Below are positions 49,857 through 57,823 of a stretch of DNA of 64,000 nt, piece after piece. The notes below the pieces were generated by a model, which was given only the letters and a program-made list of their open reading frames with translations, did no database searches and was not told where the DNA came from. The translations under genes and the position numbers were made by a program. Origin of the DNA: Palleronia aestuarii (lineage in GTDB: Bacteria > Pseudomonadota > Alphaproteobacteria > Rhodobacterales > Rhodobacteraceae); NCBI RefSeq assembly GCF_003253995.1, contig NZ_QKZL01000003.1, positions 248,001-312,000 on the forward strand, in the 5' to 3' direction. Every line of letters begins with the position of its first letter. Positions within the stretch are counted from its first letter, which is position 1.

Positions 49857-50810
49857 ATGCCCCGTGATCTGAAAATCCCCGCACAGCGACACCCCGAGAA
49901 GGCCTCCCGACCCGAGACGGTGCGCCTGAAGAAGCCCGACTGGATCCGTGTCAAGGCGCCGACTGGCGAGGGCTACAAGGCCACGCGGGAGATCATGCGG
50001 GAGCACAAGCTCGTCACGGTCTGCGAGGAGGCGGGTTGTCCGAACGTGGGCGAATGCTGGTCGCAAGGTCACGCCACGATGATGATCATGGGCGAGATCT
50101 GCACCCGCGGCTGCACGTTCTGCAATGTCGCGACGGGCCGCCCCGATGCGCTCGACGTCTTCGAGCCGGGTCGCGTCGCCGATGCGGTCAAGAAGCTCGG
50201 CCTCAACCACGTCGTCATCACCTCCGTCGATCGCGACGACGTCTCGGATGGTGGGGCGGAGCACATCGCGCAGACGATCCGCGCGACGCGACGCCAATCG
50301 CCCGGCACGACGATCGAGGTTTTGACGCCCGATTTCCTGCGCTGCGGGCCGGAGGCGCTGGAGACGGTCATCGCGGCGAAGCCGGACGTCTTCAACCACA
50401 ACCTCGAGACCGTTCCCGGCCTCTATCCCGAAGTGCGTCCGGGCGCGCGGTACTTCCATTCCCTGCGCCTCCTGCAGCGGGTGAAGGAACTCGATCCGAC
50501 GATGTTCACGAAGTCGGGCATCATGGTGGGTCTCGGAGAGACGCGGCAGGCGGTCCATCAGGTGATGGACGACATGCGCGCGGCGGATGTCGATTTCCTG
50601 ACGGTCGGACAATACCTCCAGCCGACATCGCGGCATCACGCGGTCGACCGCTTCGTCACGCCGGAGGAATTCGCGAGCTACGAGAAGGCCGCGTGGGGCA
50701 AGGGGTTCCTCATGGTCTCCGCCACGCCGCTTACCCGGTCGAGCTATCACGCGGGCGACGATTTCGCCCGGCTTCGCGCCGCCCGGCTCGCGCGTACCGC
50801 GGGCGGGTGA
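49857..50810 (+). CDS. lipA: Lipoyl synthase
   Basis: A 317-residue radical-SAM enzyme that inserts two sulfurs into octanoyl groups on lipoyl domains. The auxiliary 4Fe-4S cluster cysteines are in [12 protein letters not shown] (CX4CX5C) and the radical-SAM cluster is [10 protein letters not shown] (CX3CX2C). The conserved RSSYHAG arginine-serine end supplies the serine ligand of the auxiliary cluster. AGAAGGAG precedes the ATG. It depends on Fe-S assembly such as the suf operon of this window. A HAD gene follows 8 bp later. Confidence 0.97.
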   Translation: MPRDLKIPAQRHPEKASRPETVRLKKPDWIRVKAPTGEGYKATREIMREHKLVTVCEEAGCPNVGECWSQGHATMMIMGEICTRGCTFCNVATGRPDALDVFEPGRVADAVKKLGLNHVVITSVDRDDVSDGGAEHIAQTIRATRRQSPGTTIEVLTPDFLRCGPEALETVIAAKPDVFNHNLETVPGLYPEVRPGARYFHSLRLLQRVKELDPTMFTKSGIMVGLGETRQAVHQVMDDMRAADVDFLTVGQYLQPTSRHHAVDRFVTPEEFASYEKAAWGKGFLMVSATPLTRSSYHAGDDFARLRAARLARTAGG

Positions 50811-50818
50811 CCTTGAGC

Positions 50819-51478
50819 ATGACAGGATCGCCGCCCCGCGCCATCGCCTTCGACATGGTCGAGACCTGCTTCTCGCTGGAGCCGCTCCGGCCGCGGCTGG
50901 AGCGGGCAGGACCCGACGGGCGCTACCTGGAACAGTTCTTCGCCGAACTCCTGCGCGACGCCTTCGCGCTCGATGCCTGCGGGGTCTACCGCCCTTTCCG
51001 GGAGGTGGCCGCGGGTGTCCTCGCGACGATGGGCCTCGACGGGAACGCCGCGGATGACGTGCTCGACGGTTTCACGGAACTCCCGGCCCATCCCGACGTC
51101 GCCCCGGCAATGGAGCGTGTCCGCTCGGAAGGCGCGATGGTCATCGCGCTGACGAACGGCAATGCCGCGGTGACGGAGACGCTCCTGGAGCGCTCCGGTC
51201 TGCGGGAGAAGGTGGACCGCGTGATCTCTATCGACGAGATCGGCCGTTGGAAGCCCGCGCGGCAGGTCTACCTCCACGCGGCAGATGCCGCGGGGCTCGA
51301 GCCGAAGGACGTGGCACTCGTCGCCTGTCATGGCTGGGATTGTCTCGGCGCGATGCGCGCGGGCCTCAGGGCGGGATATGTCGCCCGCAAAGGTGCCATA
51401 TCCCCGGCGATGGACGCGCCGGAGATCAGCGGGACGAGCTTGCCGGATGTCGTAAACGGGTTCTACGCAACGGCCTGA
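50819..51478 (+). CDS. HAD-superfamily hydrolase (haloacid-dehalogenase-like)
   Basis: A 219-residue HAD enzyme. Motif I is AIAFDMVETCFSL, where the nucleophile Asp is followed by Met-Val-Glu-Thr in place of the common DxDGT, as in the haloacid dehalogenase branch. Motif II is ALTNGN, the lysine motif RWKPARQVYLHA and motif IV ACHGWDCLGAM. Substrate unknown; a 2-haloacid or small phosphate ester is possible. ATG50819 is used; a TTG two codons earlier is possible. It lies 8 bp after lipA and ends in a long stem-loop. Confidence 0.8.
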   Translation: MTGSPPRAIAFDMVETCFSLEPLRPRLERAGPDGRYLEQFFAELLRDAFALDACGVYRPFREVAAGVLATMGLDGNAADDVLDGFTELPAHPDVAPAMERVRSEGAMVIALTNGNAAVTETLLERSGLREKVDRVISIDEIGRWKPARQVYLHAADAAGLEPKDVALVACHGWDCLGAMRAGLRAGYVARKGAISPAMDAPEISGTSLPDVVNGFYATA

Positions 51479-51518
51479 CATGCGAAGGCCCGCCAGTGGA
51501 TCGGCGGGCCTTCGCATG
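51479..51518. terminator. 16-bp stem terminator after the HAD gene
   Basis: A 16-bp perfect stem (CATGCGAAGGCCCGCC and its complement) with an 8-nt loop starts immediately after the HAD stop codon and lies 26 bp from the stop of the convergent ycbK-like gene. It is probably a shared bidirectional terminator, although no U-tract follows. Confidence 0.7.
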
Positions 51519-51544
51519 GACCGTTCTCGCGCATGGCAAAGGGG

Positions 51545-52114
51545 TCAGCTGCCCCAGCTGCGCACCGGTCCGCAATCCATGTGGACGAAGTTCGACCGGG
51601 AATAACGCCCGACGCCTCCGGCCGCGCAGGCTTCGGCGGCGCGGTACATCTGCGACACGGACCGCGACTTGAGCCGCAGGTCGGCAGCCTCGCCTCTGAG
51701 ATGCCGAGAATTCTTCGCGACCCCGCTCGATCGGCGCCGGAGCATCTCGTTGGTCTGCGGCGAGCGGTAGCCGGAGATCAGCATGTACGGCTCCGACGTG
51801 TCGAGCAGTCCATGCGCCGCGCTCATGATGTCGACGGTGCGCGGGTCGATCTCCCTGACCTGATTGTTGCGCCAGTCGCGCATGAAATAGTTGATCTCCT
51901 GCAGGGCGGGGCCGACATACTTGCCCTCGATCCAGTAGATCGTGTCGATGCTCTCGCCCGTCCGCCCGTTGTACATCTTGATGCGGCGGATATCGCCGGC
52001 GCCGCGCAGGAACCCGAAGGCCGAGGAAGTCGTTGGAGCGGCTGCAATGCTCGCCGCCGCGAATGCGCCCAACAAGGCACGCCTGGAGAACCCAGTCGAA
52101 ACTGTTGAAGTCAT
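51545..52114 (-). CDS. YcbK-type (DUF882, M15-like) murein peptidase, Tat-exported
   Basis: A 189-residue exported protein. The N-terminus has a twin-arginine motif (FSRRALLGAFAAASIAAAP), indicating Tat secretion. The DUF882/peptidase M15 domain shows the zinc-binding pattern SGYRSPQTNEMLR, NSRHLRGEAADLRL (HxxGxAxD) and NFVHMDCG (final His). E. coli MepK (YcbK) cleaves 3-3 cross-links made by L,D-transpeptidases. Here the divergent neighbour is an L,D-transpeptidase, so the two enzymes may make and cut the same bonds. Confidence 0.88.
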   Translation of the reverse strand: MTSTVSTGFSRRALLGAFAAASIAAAPTTSSAFGFLRGAGDIRRIKMYNGRTGESIDTIYWIEGKYVGPALQEINYFMRDWRNNQVREIDPRTVDIMSAAHGLLDTSEPYMLISGYRSPQTNEMLRRRSSGVAKNSRHLRGEAADLRLKSRSVSQMYRAAEACAAGGVGRYSRSNFVHMDCGPVRSWGS

Positions 52115-52420
52115 GGAATCCTGTCCCGTTTCCGTTGCCTGTATTTCGCGTTGATCGCGATTATTGTGCGCCGATTTATCGACGCCCCTTTTCTATGGCA
52201 CGAAAGGATCTCGTTAACCAAGTCCGCGTTATCACCGTCGAAAAAAGGTTCCCGGTGTGAGCAAAAAGCCGCTCATGGCCTCTGCGCCGTGGCACATGCG
52301 CTCCTCGTCACGTCAATCGATCCTCCTTGAGGAAACGTGACTGGACGGTTCGGACCGGGTGCTGCCGTGATCGTGTTGTCGCCTTTGACGAGGCGCTGCA
52401 CGCTTTGACGAGGATCGACG
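52115..52420. other. 306-bp divergent region between ycbK-like and ldt genes
   Basis: No gene is supported here. It must hold both promoters. There is an isolated TTAACC half-site near 52212 but no complete CtrA box, a short A-tract near 52241, and a weak GAGC/GCTC pair near 52257. Nothing else stands out. Confidence 0.4.
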
Positions 52421-54013
52421 ATGATCGGACATTTGGCCAAACGGTGGATCGGGGTCGCGGCGATGACGCTCGTCCTCGCCGGGCCCTTGAGCGCGCAGAC
52501 CGTCACGCCCTTCATGCAGTCGCTCGCGGAAGCGGCGGCAGATGAACCCGCGCTGTCGAAATTCTACCGCGAAACGCGTTACGCCCCCCTCTGGACCGGG
52601 GACGATCGCCCGGATCGCGCCCGCCGCGCGGCCCTGATCGAGGCGTTCGCGCAGGCGGAACTGCACGGTTTGCCGCCACTGAACTACGATCCGGAGACGC
52701 TTCGCACCATCCTCGCCGCAGCGCGGACCCCGTCGGAACGCGCGCGGGCGGACGTGGCGCTCAGCCGCGCGTATCTCGCCTATGCCTCGGATCTCGCGAC
52801 CGGTATCCTTGACCCATCGACGGTCGTGCCGGGGATCAAGCGGCGGCCCGTCCGGCGCGACGACGCCCACCTCCTGCGCGCGATCGCCGGCCCTCAACCG
52901 CGTCAGGCCCTTGCGCGATTGGCGCCGCAATCGCCGGAATATCGCCGCCTTCTCGGAGAGAAGCGCAAGCTCGAGGACGTCATCGCCCGGGGCGGCTGGA
53001 ATGCGCCTGTCCCGGCGGGACATCTGGAACCCGGATCGGAAGGACCCGACGTCGCGGTCCTGCGCGACCGGCTGATCTCGATGGGATATCTGGCCCCCAC
53101 GGTTCGTCTTCGCTACGACGCCGCGGTCCGGCGCGCGGTCGAGACGTTTCAGAAAGATCACGGTCTGGTTTCCGACGGAATCGTCGGCGCGGCGACGCGC
53201 ACGGCACTCAATATTGCCGCATCGGATCGATTGGGGCAGATCATCGTCGCGATGGAGCGCGAGCGCTGGCTGCCGCGCGATCTCGGGGCGCGACATATAT
53301 GGGTAAACCTGACCGATTTCACGGCCAAGATCGTCGACGGAGGCAAGGTGACCTTCGCGACCCGTTCGGTCATCGGTAAGAATGCCGAAGACCGGGAAAC
53401 GCCGGAATTCTCCGACAGCATGGATCACATGGTGATCAATCCGACGTGGTACGTTCCCCGCTCGATCACCGTGAACGAATATCTTCCCGACCTGCGGCAA
53501 AACCCCTGGGCCCATGGCCAGCTCGAGATCGTCGACCGGCGCGGAACGCCTGTGAATCGCGCCCGCGGCTTCGCGCAGTACAGCGCCGCGAATTTCCCCT
53601 TTTCCATGCGGCAGCCGCCGGGAGAGAGGAATGCGCTCGGTCGCGTGAAGTTCATGTTTCCAAACAAGTACAATATCTATCTCCATGATACTCCGGCGAA
53701 AGGTCTTTTTTCTCAGCCGGTTCGCGCATACTCGCACGGCTGCATCCGCCTAAGCGATCCGACCGGGTTCGCCCGCGCACTCCTCGCCGCGCAGACCGAC
53801 GATCCCGGCACCTTCTACGAGAGGCGTTTGCGCAGCGGACGGGAGACGCGCGTGTCGCTCGACGTTCCCGTCCCCGTCCATCTCGTTTACCGGACCGCCA
53901 TCGCGAAGCCCGCTGGCGGAATGAGCTATCGCGCCGATATATACGGCCGCGATGCCGCGCTCCTCGCGGCACTCGGGCGGGCCGGGGTGGTCCTCGGAGA
54001 GATCGGCAGCTAG
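52421..54013 (+). CDS. L,D-transpeptidase (LdtD/YcbB-like)
   Basis: A 530-residue periplasmic enzyme. The signal peptide (IGHLAKRWIGVAAMTLVLAG to SAQT) precedes a helical YcbB-type domain, a peptidoglycan-binding domain (GPDVAVLRDRLISMGYL then ETFQKDHGLVSDGIVGAATRTAL) and the YkuD catalytic domain. The active site has the conserved histidine near YLHDTPAKGLF and Cys441 in YSHGCIRLSDP. It forms 3-3 peptidoglycan cross-links or links lipoproteins. The architecture matches E. coli YcbB/LdtD. lpxD follows 27 bp later on the same strand. Confidence 0.92.
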   Translation: MIGHLAKRWIGVAAMTLVLAGPLSAQTVTPFMQSLAEAAADEPALSKFYRETRYAPLWTGDDRPDRARRAALIEAFAQAELHGLPPLNYDPETLRTILAAARTPSERARADVALSRAYLAYASDLATGILDPSTVVPGIKRRPVRRDDAHLLRAIAGPQPRQALARLAPQSPEYRRLLGEKRKLEDVIARGGWNAPVPAGHLEPGSEGPDVAVLRDRLISMGYLAPTVRLRYDAAVRRAVETFQKDHGLVSDGIVGAATRTALNIAASDRLGQIIVAMERERWLPRDLGARHIWVNLTDFTAKIVDGGKVTFATRSVIGKNAEDRETPEFSDSMDHMVINPTWYVPRSITVNEYLPDLRQNPWAHGQLEIVDRRGTPVNRARGFAQYSAANFPFSMRQPPGERNALGRVKFMFPNKYNIYLHDTPAKGLFSQPVRAYSHGCIRLSDPTGFARALLAAQTDDPGTFYERRLRSGRETRVSLDVPVPVHLVYRTAIAKPAGGMSYRADIYGRDAALLAALGRAGVVLGEIGS

Positions 54014-54040
54014 TCTCCGCGCGGATTGCGGAGAAGCCTC

Positions 54041-55132
54041 ATGCGAATGACCTTGGGCGACATTGCCAAGCGGCTCGGCGCGCGGCTCGAAGGCGATGGA
54101 ACGCTGCCGATATCGGGTGCCGCGGAGCCCGGCGATGCCGGTCCGGAGGACCTCGCCCTCGCCATGCGCCCCGCTTATGCCGAACGCCTCGGCGACGGTT
54201 CCGCGAAGGCCGCGATCCTCTGGGAGGGCGGGGATTGGAGGGCGCTCGGGCTTTCCGCCGCGCTTTTCGTGCCTCGGCCGCGGCTTGCGATGGCCCATCT
54301 CACGCAGGCACTCGATCCGGGACCGGAGATCACGCCAGGCATCCATCCGACGGCCGTGATCGACGCGAGTGCGGAGATCGGGGAAGGGGCCGCGATCGGC
54401 CCTTTCGTCGTCGTCGGGCGTGGCGTGCGGATCGGCGCAGGCGCACGGATCGGGGCACAGACGGTGATCGGACCCGAGACGACGATCGGGCGCGATGTCC
54501 TCCTGCATCCTGCCGTACGGATCATGCATTCCGTCCGCATCGGTGATCGCTTTACCGCCCATCCTGGCGCGACGATCGGCGCCGACGGGTTCAGCTTCGT
54601 CACACCGGAGAAATCGGGTGTGGAGGCTGCGCGGGAGACGATGGGCGAGCAGGGTGAAATCCGCGCGCAGAGCTGGACCCGCATACATTCGCTGGGGGGC
54701 GTAGAGATCGGCGACGACGTGGAGATCGGCGTCAACACCTGCATTGACCGTGGGACGATCCGCGCCACCCGGATCGGCGATGGCTGCAAGATCGACAACC
54801 TCGTCCAGATCGCCCACAACGTCGTGCTCGGACGCGACTGCCTGATGGCCGGGCAGAGCGGCCTGGCGGGCTCGACGATCGTCGGCGACCGGGTGGTCTT
54901 CGGCGGTGGCGCGGGTGCGGCGGACAATCTCCGGATCGGCGACGACGTCATCATTTCGGGCGCCACACGGGTGCTCTCGAACGTGCCGTCGGGACGGGTG
55001 ATGATGGGCTATCCCGCCGTGCGGATGGATCAGCACGTGGAGATGTACAAGGCCCTCCGCCGGTTGCCGCGGCTCCTGCGCGATCGGTTCGGATCCCAGA
55101 AAGCGGTTCCAAATCCGGGGCCGAGCGACTAA
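54041..55132 (+). CDS. lpxD: UDP-3-O-acylglucosamine N-acyltransferase LpxD
   Basis: A 363-residue left-handed beta-helix enzyme that adds the amide-linked acyl chain in lipid A synthesis, taking acyl groups from ACP. The uridine-binding N-terminal domain (about 1-100) is followed by hexapeptide repeats. The catalytic histidine is in DNLVQIAHNVVLG and GADGFSF carries a substrate-binding segment. The ATG at 54041 follows GGAGAAG. It is followed after 29 bp by a dedicated acyl carrier protein and a ketosynthase, unlike the usual lpxD-fabZ-lpxA order. Confidence 0.96.
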   Translation: MRMTLGDIAKRLGARLEGDGTLPISGAAEPGDAGPEDLALAMRPAYAERLGDGSAKAAILWEGGDWRALGLSAALFVPRPRLAMAHLTQALDPGPEITPGIHPTAVIDASAEIGEGAAIGPFVVVGRGVRIGAGARIGAQTVIGPETTIGRDVLLHPAVRIMHSVRIGDRFTAHPGATIGADGFSFVTPEKSGVEAARETMGEQGEIRAQSWTRIHSLGGVEIGDDVEIGVNTCIDRGTIRATRIGDGCKIDNLVQIAHNVVLGRDCLMAGQSGLAGSTIVGDRVVFGGGAGAADNLRIGDDVIISGATRVLSNVPSGRVMMGYPAVRMDQHVEMYKALRRLPRLLRDRFGSQKAVPNPGPSD

Positions 55133-55161
55133 ATCAGCCCCGGGAACGAAGGGGCTGAGGC

Positions 55162-55428
55162 ATGACATCGGATGTCGAGACACGGGTGGTCCGGATCATC
55201 GCCGAGCAGGCGCTGCTCGAACCGTCCGATGTGAAGATGACCGATACCCCCGTCGATCTGGGCATCGACAGTATGGGCCTCGTCGAAGCGATCTTCGCGA
55301 TCGAGGAGGAGTTCGATATCTCCGTGCCGTTCAACGCCAACGATCCTCAGGGGAGTGCGTTTGATATCAGCTCCGTCCGTTCGATCGTCGCCGCCGTGAA
55401 GAGTTTGGTCGCGGACCAGACCACGTGA
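55162..55428 (+). CDS. Acyl carrier protein
   Basis: An 88-residue acidic helical carrier. The phosphopantetheine serine is in DLGIDSMGLVEAI, followed by helix II EEEFDISVPFNA. It differs from housekeeping AcpP (usually DSLDTVEL) and is closer to specialised ACPs. It overlaps the ketosynthase gene by 4 bp (GTGA), so ACP and KAS are made together. With lpxD upstream it may deliver a special acyl chain to lipid A. AcpXL-type function is possible but not shown. Confidence 0.88.
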   Translation: MTSDVETRVVRIIAEQALLEPSDVKMTDTPVDLGIDSMGLVEAIFAIEEEFDISVPFNANDPQGSAFDISSVRSIVAAVKSLVADQTT

Positions 55429-56633
55429 GGCGTGTCGTCATTACCGGCGCGGGCACGATCAATCCGCTCGGTGCCTCGGTCCCCGCCACGCTCGATGCGA
55501 TGCAGGAGGGACGCTGCGGCATAGGACCTCTCGAGATCCGCGACGTGGACCGGCTTTCCGTTCGAATTGCGGGACAGGTCGGCGGTTATGACGAGACCGC
55601 GCATTTCGACCGTCAGCAATTGTCGCTCTACGACCGCTTCACGCAATTCGCCCTTCTCTCCGCGGCAGAGGCGGTGGCGCAATCGGGAATCGCGTTCAAC
55701 GGGGCGCTCGCGGAGCGGGCGGGCGTCGTGCTCGGCACGTCCGGGGGCGGGCTCAACACGCAGGACGACAATTACCGCGCGGTGTACGAAGAGGGAAAGA
55801 ACCGGGTCCATCCCTTCATCGTCCCGCGCCTGATGAACAACGCGGCCGCGAGCCACATCTCGATGACCTACAACCTACAGGGGCCGTCCTTCACCGTGGC
55901 GAGCGCTTGCGCGTCCTCGAACCATGCGATGGGACAGGCTGCGCAGATGATCCGCACGGGCCTCGCCGACGTGATGCTCACGGGCGGAAGCGAGGCGATG
56001 CTCTGCTTCGGCGGCGTGAAGGCGTGGGAAGGTCTGCGCGTCATGTCGAAGGAGGCCTGCCGTCCGTTCTGCGCCACGCGTACGGGCATGGTGCAGGGCG
56101 AAGGCGCGGGAGTGTTCGTCTTCGAGGAGCGCGACCGCGCCCTGGCACGCGGGGCGGAGATATTGGCGGAGGTCGCGGGCTTCGCCATGACCTCGGATGC
56201 GGGCGACATCGTCACGCCGTCCCGGCACGGAGCGGTCCGCGCGATCGCGGGCGCGCTCCGCGATGCAGGTCTCGCTCCCGAGAGGGTCGGATACATCAAC
56301 GCGCATGGAACCGGGACGACGGCGAACGACCGCACCGAATGCGCGGCCGTTCGCGACGTGTTTGGCGGGCATGCCGAAAGACTGGTGATCTCGTCGACGA
56401 AGTCGATGCATGGGCATCTGATCGGCGGGACCGGCGCGGTCGAGCTTCTGGCCTGCCTCATGGCGCTGCGGGACGGGATCGTCGCGCCCACGATCGGCTA
56501 CCGCGAGCCCGACCCCGATTGCGCGCTCGACATCGTGCCGAACGTCGCGCGGGAGGCGCGGATCGATGTCGCGCTCTCCAACGCCTTCGCGTTCGGCGGG
56601 CTCAACGCCGTTCTGGCGCTCGCCCGCGCCTGA
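55425..56633 (+). CDS. Beta-ketoacyl-ACP synthase (KAS II / FabF-like)
   Basis: A 402-residue thiolase-fold condensing enzyme that extends acyl-ACP with malonyl-ACP. The nucleophile Cys162 is in VASACASSNHAMG, and the two catalytic histidines lie in NAHGTGTTANDRTE and STKSMHGHLIGGTG. It starts with GTG overlapping the ACP stop. FabF-like enzymes usually share these features; the partner ACP and lpxD suggest a lipid A-specific or long-chain role. It ends 3 bp before the convergent ialB stop. Confidence 0.9.
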   Translation: MRRVVITGAGTINPLGASVPATLDAMQEGRCGIGPLEIRDVDRLSVRIAGQVGGYDETAHFDRQQLSLYDRFTQFALLSAAEAVAQSGIAFNGALAERAGVVLGTSGGGLNTQDDNYRAVYEEGKNRVHPFIVPRLMNNAAASHISMTYNLQGPSFTVASACASSNHAMGQAAQMIRTGLADVMLTGGSEAMLCFGGVKAWEGLRVMSKEACRPFCATRTGMVQGEGAGVFVFEERDRALARGAEILAEVAGFAMTSDAGDIVTPSRHGAVRAIAGALRDAGLAPERVGYINAHGTGTTANDRTECAAVRDVFGGHAERLVISSTKSMHGHLIGGTGAVELLACLMALRDGIVAPTIGYREPDPDCALDIVPNVAREARIDVALSNAFAFGGLNAVLALARA

Positions 56634-56636
56634 GCC

Positions 56637-57368
56637 TTATTCCGCGTTCGCTTCCCGCACCGCTTCGTATCCGGCGGTGAAACCCGACAGCGAGATCGCA
56701 AGGTCGATCGTCTGGTCGGGCGCGGCCGCCGGAACGATGGTGAGGGTCGCGGTCGCGCCGCGCTGCATCGCCTGCACCTCGGAGGCGGTCAGGCCGATCC
56801 GCGAGAAGCATCCGGCCTCCGCACAGAAGTTGAACGGATAGCGACGGGGCTGCGCGCTGTCGACGGCGAGCGTCAGCTGCTCGGTCAGCAGCGTCTCGAG
56901 CGGCGTGATGATCGTGGCCCCGGCGGCCGCCTGCTGGCCTTCGGGAAGCGAGACCACCGTGATCTCGGCCACGGCATTGCCGTTGCCGTCCTCGAGGAGT
57001 TGGTAGAGCTGGCAGGGATCGTCGCCATCCTCGGTCCGGATGCAGCGCTGCTGCCAATCGCCGAACGTCTCCGCCGTGTAGGTCTGGCCGGGGCGGGGGC
57101 CGTCCTGCACTTCCTCACCCATCGAGAGGCCGGACGCGGTCGTGTCGTCCGTGGCCTCCTGCGACCCTGTCACTTCTGCATCCCCTTCGGTCTCGGCGTC
57201 CGAGGCCTCCGGAGCGGCGGCATCCGCACCGCCGGTCTCGGTCGATGGGGTCGTGGTCGTGGTCTCGTCCTGCGCGTCGGTTCCCGAAGTCGCGTCATCC
57301 TGCGCAAAAGCCGGACCGGCCAGCGCAACGAGTGCCATCAGCGAGATGGATTTCAACAGCTGTGACAT
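56637..57368 (-). CDS. Invasion-associated locus B (IalB) family protein
   Basis: A 243-residue exported protein. A signal peptide (LKSISLMALVALAGPAFAQ) is followed by a low-complexity, Thr/Asp/Glu/Ala-rich spacer (about residues 24-90). The C-terminal IalB domain has paired cysteines: FGDWQQRCIRTEDGDDPCQLY and NFCAEAGCFSRIGL. IalB in Bartonella is linked to erythrocyte invasion, but free-living alphaproteobacteria carry many copies of unknown role. The gene sits alone, convergent with the ketosynthase and insulated upstream by a terminator. Confidence 0.85.
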   Translation of the reverse strand: MSQLLKSISLMALVALAGPAFAQDDATSGTDAQDETTTTTPSTETGGADAAAPEASDAETEGDAEVTGSQEATDDTTASGLSMGEEVQDGPRPGQTYTAETFGDWQQRCIRTEDGDDPCQLYQLLEDGNGNAVAEITVVSLPEGQQAAAGATIITPLETLLTEQLTLAVDSAQPRRYPFNFCAEAGCFSRIGLTASEVQAMQRGATATLTIVPAAAPDQTIDLAISLSGFTAGYEAVREANAE

Positions 57369-57470
57369 CGGGCCTCCATGTCGTTCGAGCGGTTCGGGAC
57401 GGTCTCTACCACCTCGCCCGGGGCGTGTCAGGCCCGATTCAGAGCTCTCCGCACAAGTGCCGCAGAATGC

Positions 57471-57497
57471 AAAAAAGGCCCCGCATGGGGGCCTTTT
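57471..57497 (-). terminator. Intrinsic terminator upstream of ialB
   Basis: AAAAGGCCCC and GGGGCCTTTT form a 10-bp stem with a 5-nt loop; on the minus strand the last T-run continues to 57471. It ends the candidate small RNA and insulates ialB. The plus strand also has a T-run, so it could work both ways. Confidence 0.8.
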
Positions 57498-57541
57498 CGA
57501 TCCGTCTGTTTTCCCTGTCGAACTGGCCGACCTGTTGATTG
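57471..57541 (-). ncRNA. Candidate small RNA with promoter and intrinsic terminator
   Basis: Reading on the minus strand, TTGACG (57576-57571) and TAGCTT (57553-57548) form a sigma-70-like -35/-10 pair with a 17-bp spacer. A start near 57541 would give a transcript of about 70 nt ending in the hairpin AAAAGGCCCC/GGGGCCTTTT with a T-run. No ORF lies inside. A 5' stem GTCG...CGAC is also visible. This is inferred from signals only. Confidence 0.4.
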
Positions 57542-57652
57542 CGCGGGAAGCTATTTAATCCGAAGGGACCCGTCAATAGGCCATTTGGAGCGCGGCGACG
57601 GATCGAGCCTGTGCCCGGATATCATAATGAAACTGCGTCTCGCCGCGCTGAT

Positions 57653-57680
57653 AAAAAAAGGCCGCGCACGAGGCGCGGCC
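57653..57680 (-). terminator. Intrinsic terminator of the penicillin-acylase gene
   Basis: GGCCGCGC and GCGCGGCC form an 8-bp stem with a 5-nt loop, followed on the minus strand by seven T (57659-57653). It lies 143 bp past the acylase stop and is the first terminator downstream of it. Confidence 0.8.
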
Positions 57681-57823
57681 AGTCGATCAGAGACAGTTCC
57701 AACAAACAGGCGGGTCCGGCAGAACAATCCCGTTATACCGCCTTCAAGATTAAGATCGTGTTACCGGATCGCGTGTCGATTATCCTTGGTAGGGCCTTGG
57801 CAGGTTCGGCGCGCAAGTGGAGC

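Larger units (their letters stand above)
57369..57823. other. 455-bp intergenic region with small-RNA and terminator signals
   Basis: No protein gene is supported: the plus-strand open frames here are of unusual composition and cross two terminator hairpins. Two minus-strand intrinsic terminators lie at 57471-57497 and 57653-57680, with a promoter-like pair between them. A minus-strand frame of 24 codons starts at 57625 but has no clear ribosome-binding site. The left part must contain the ialB promoter. Confidence 0.5.

Noticed and set aside
57551-57625. 24-codon minus-strand peptide (ATG at 57625)
   Set aside because: No ribosome-binding site, no family resemblance, and it overlaps the candidate promoter of the small RNA.
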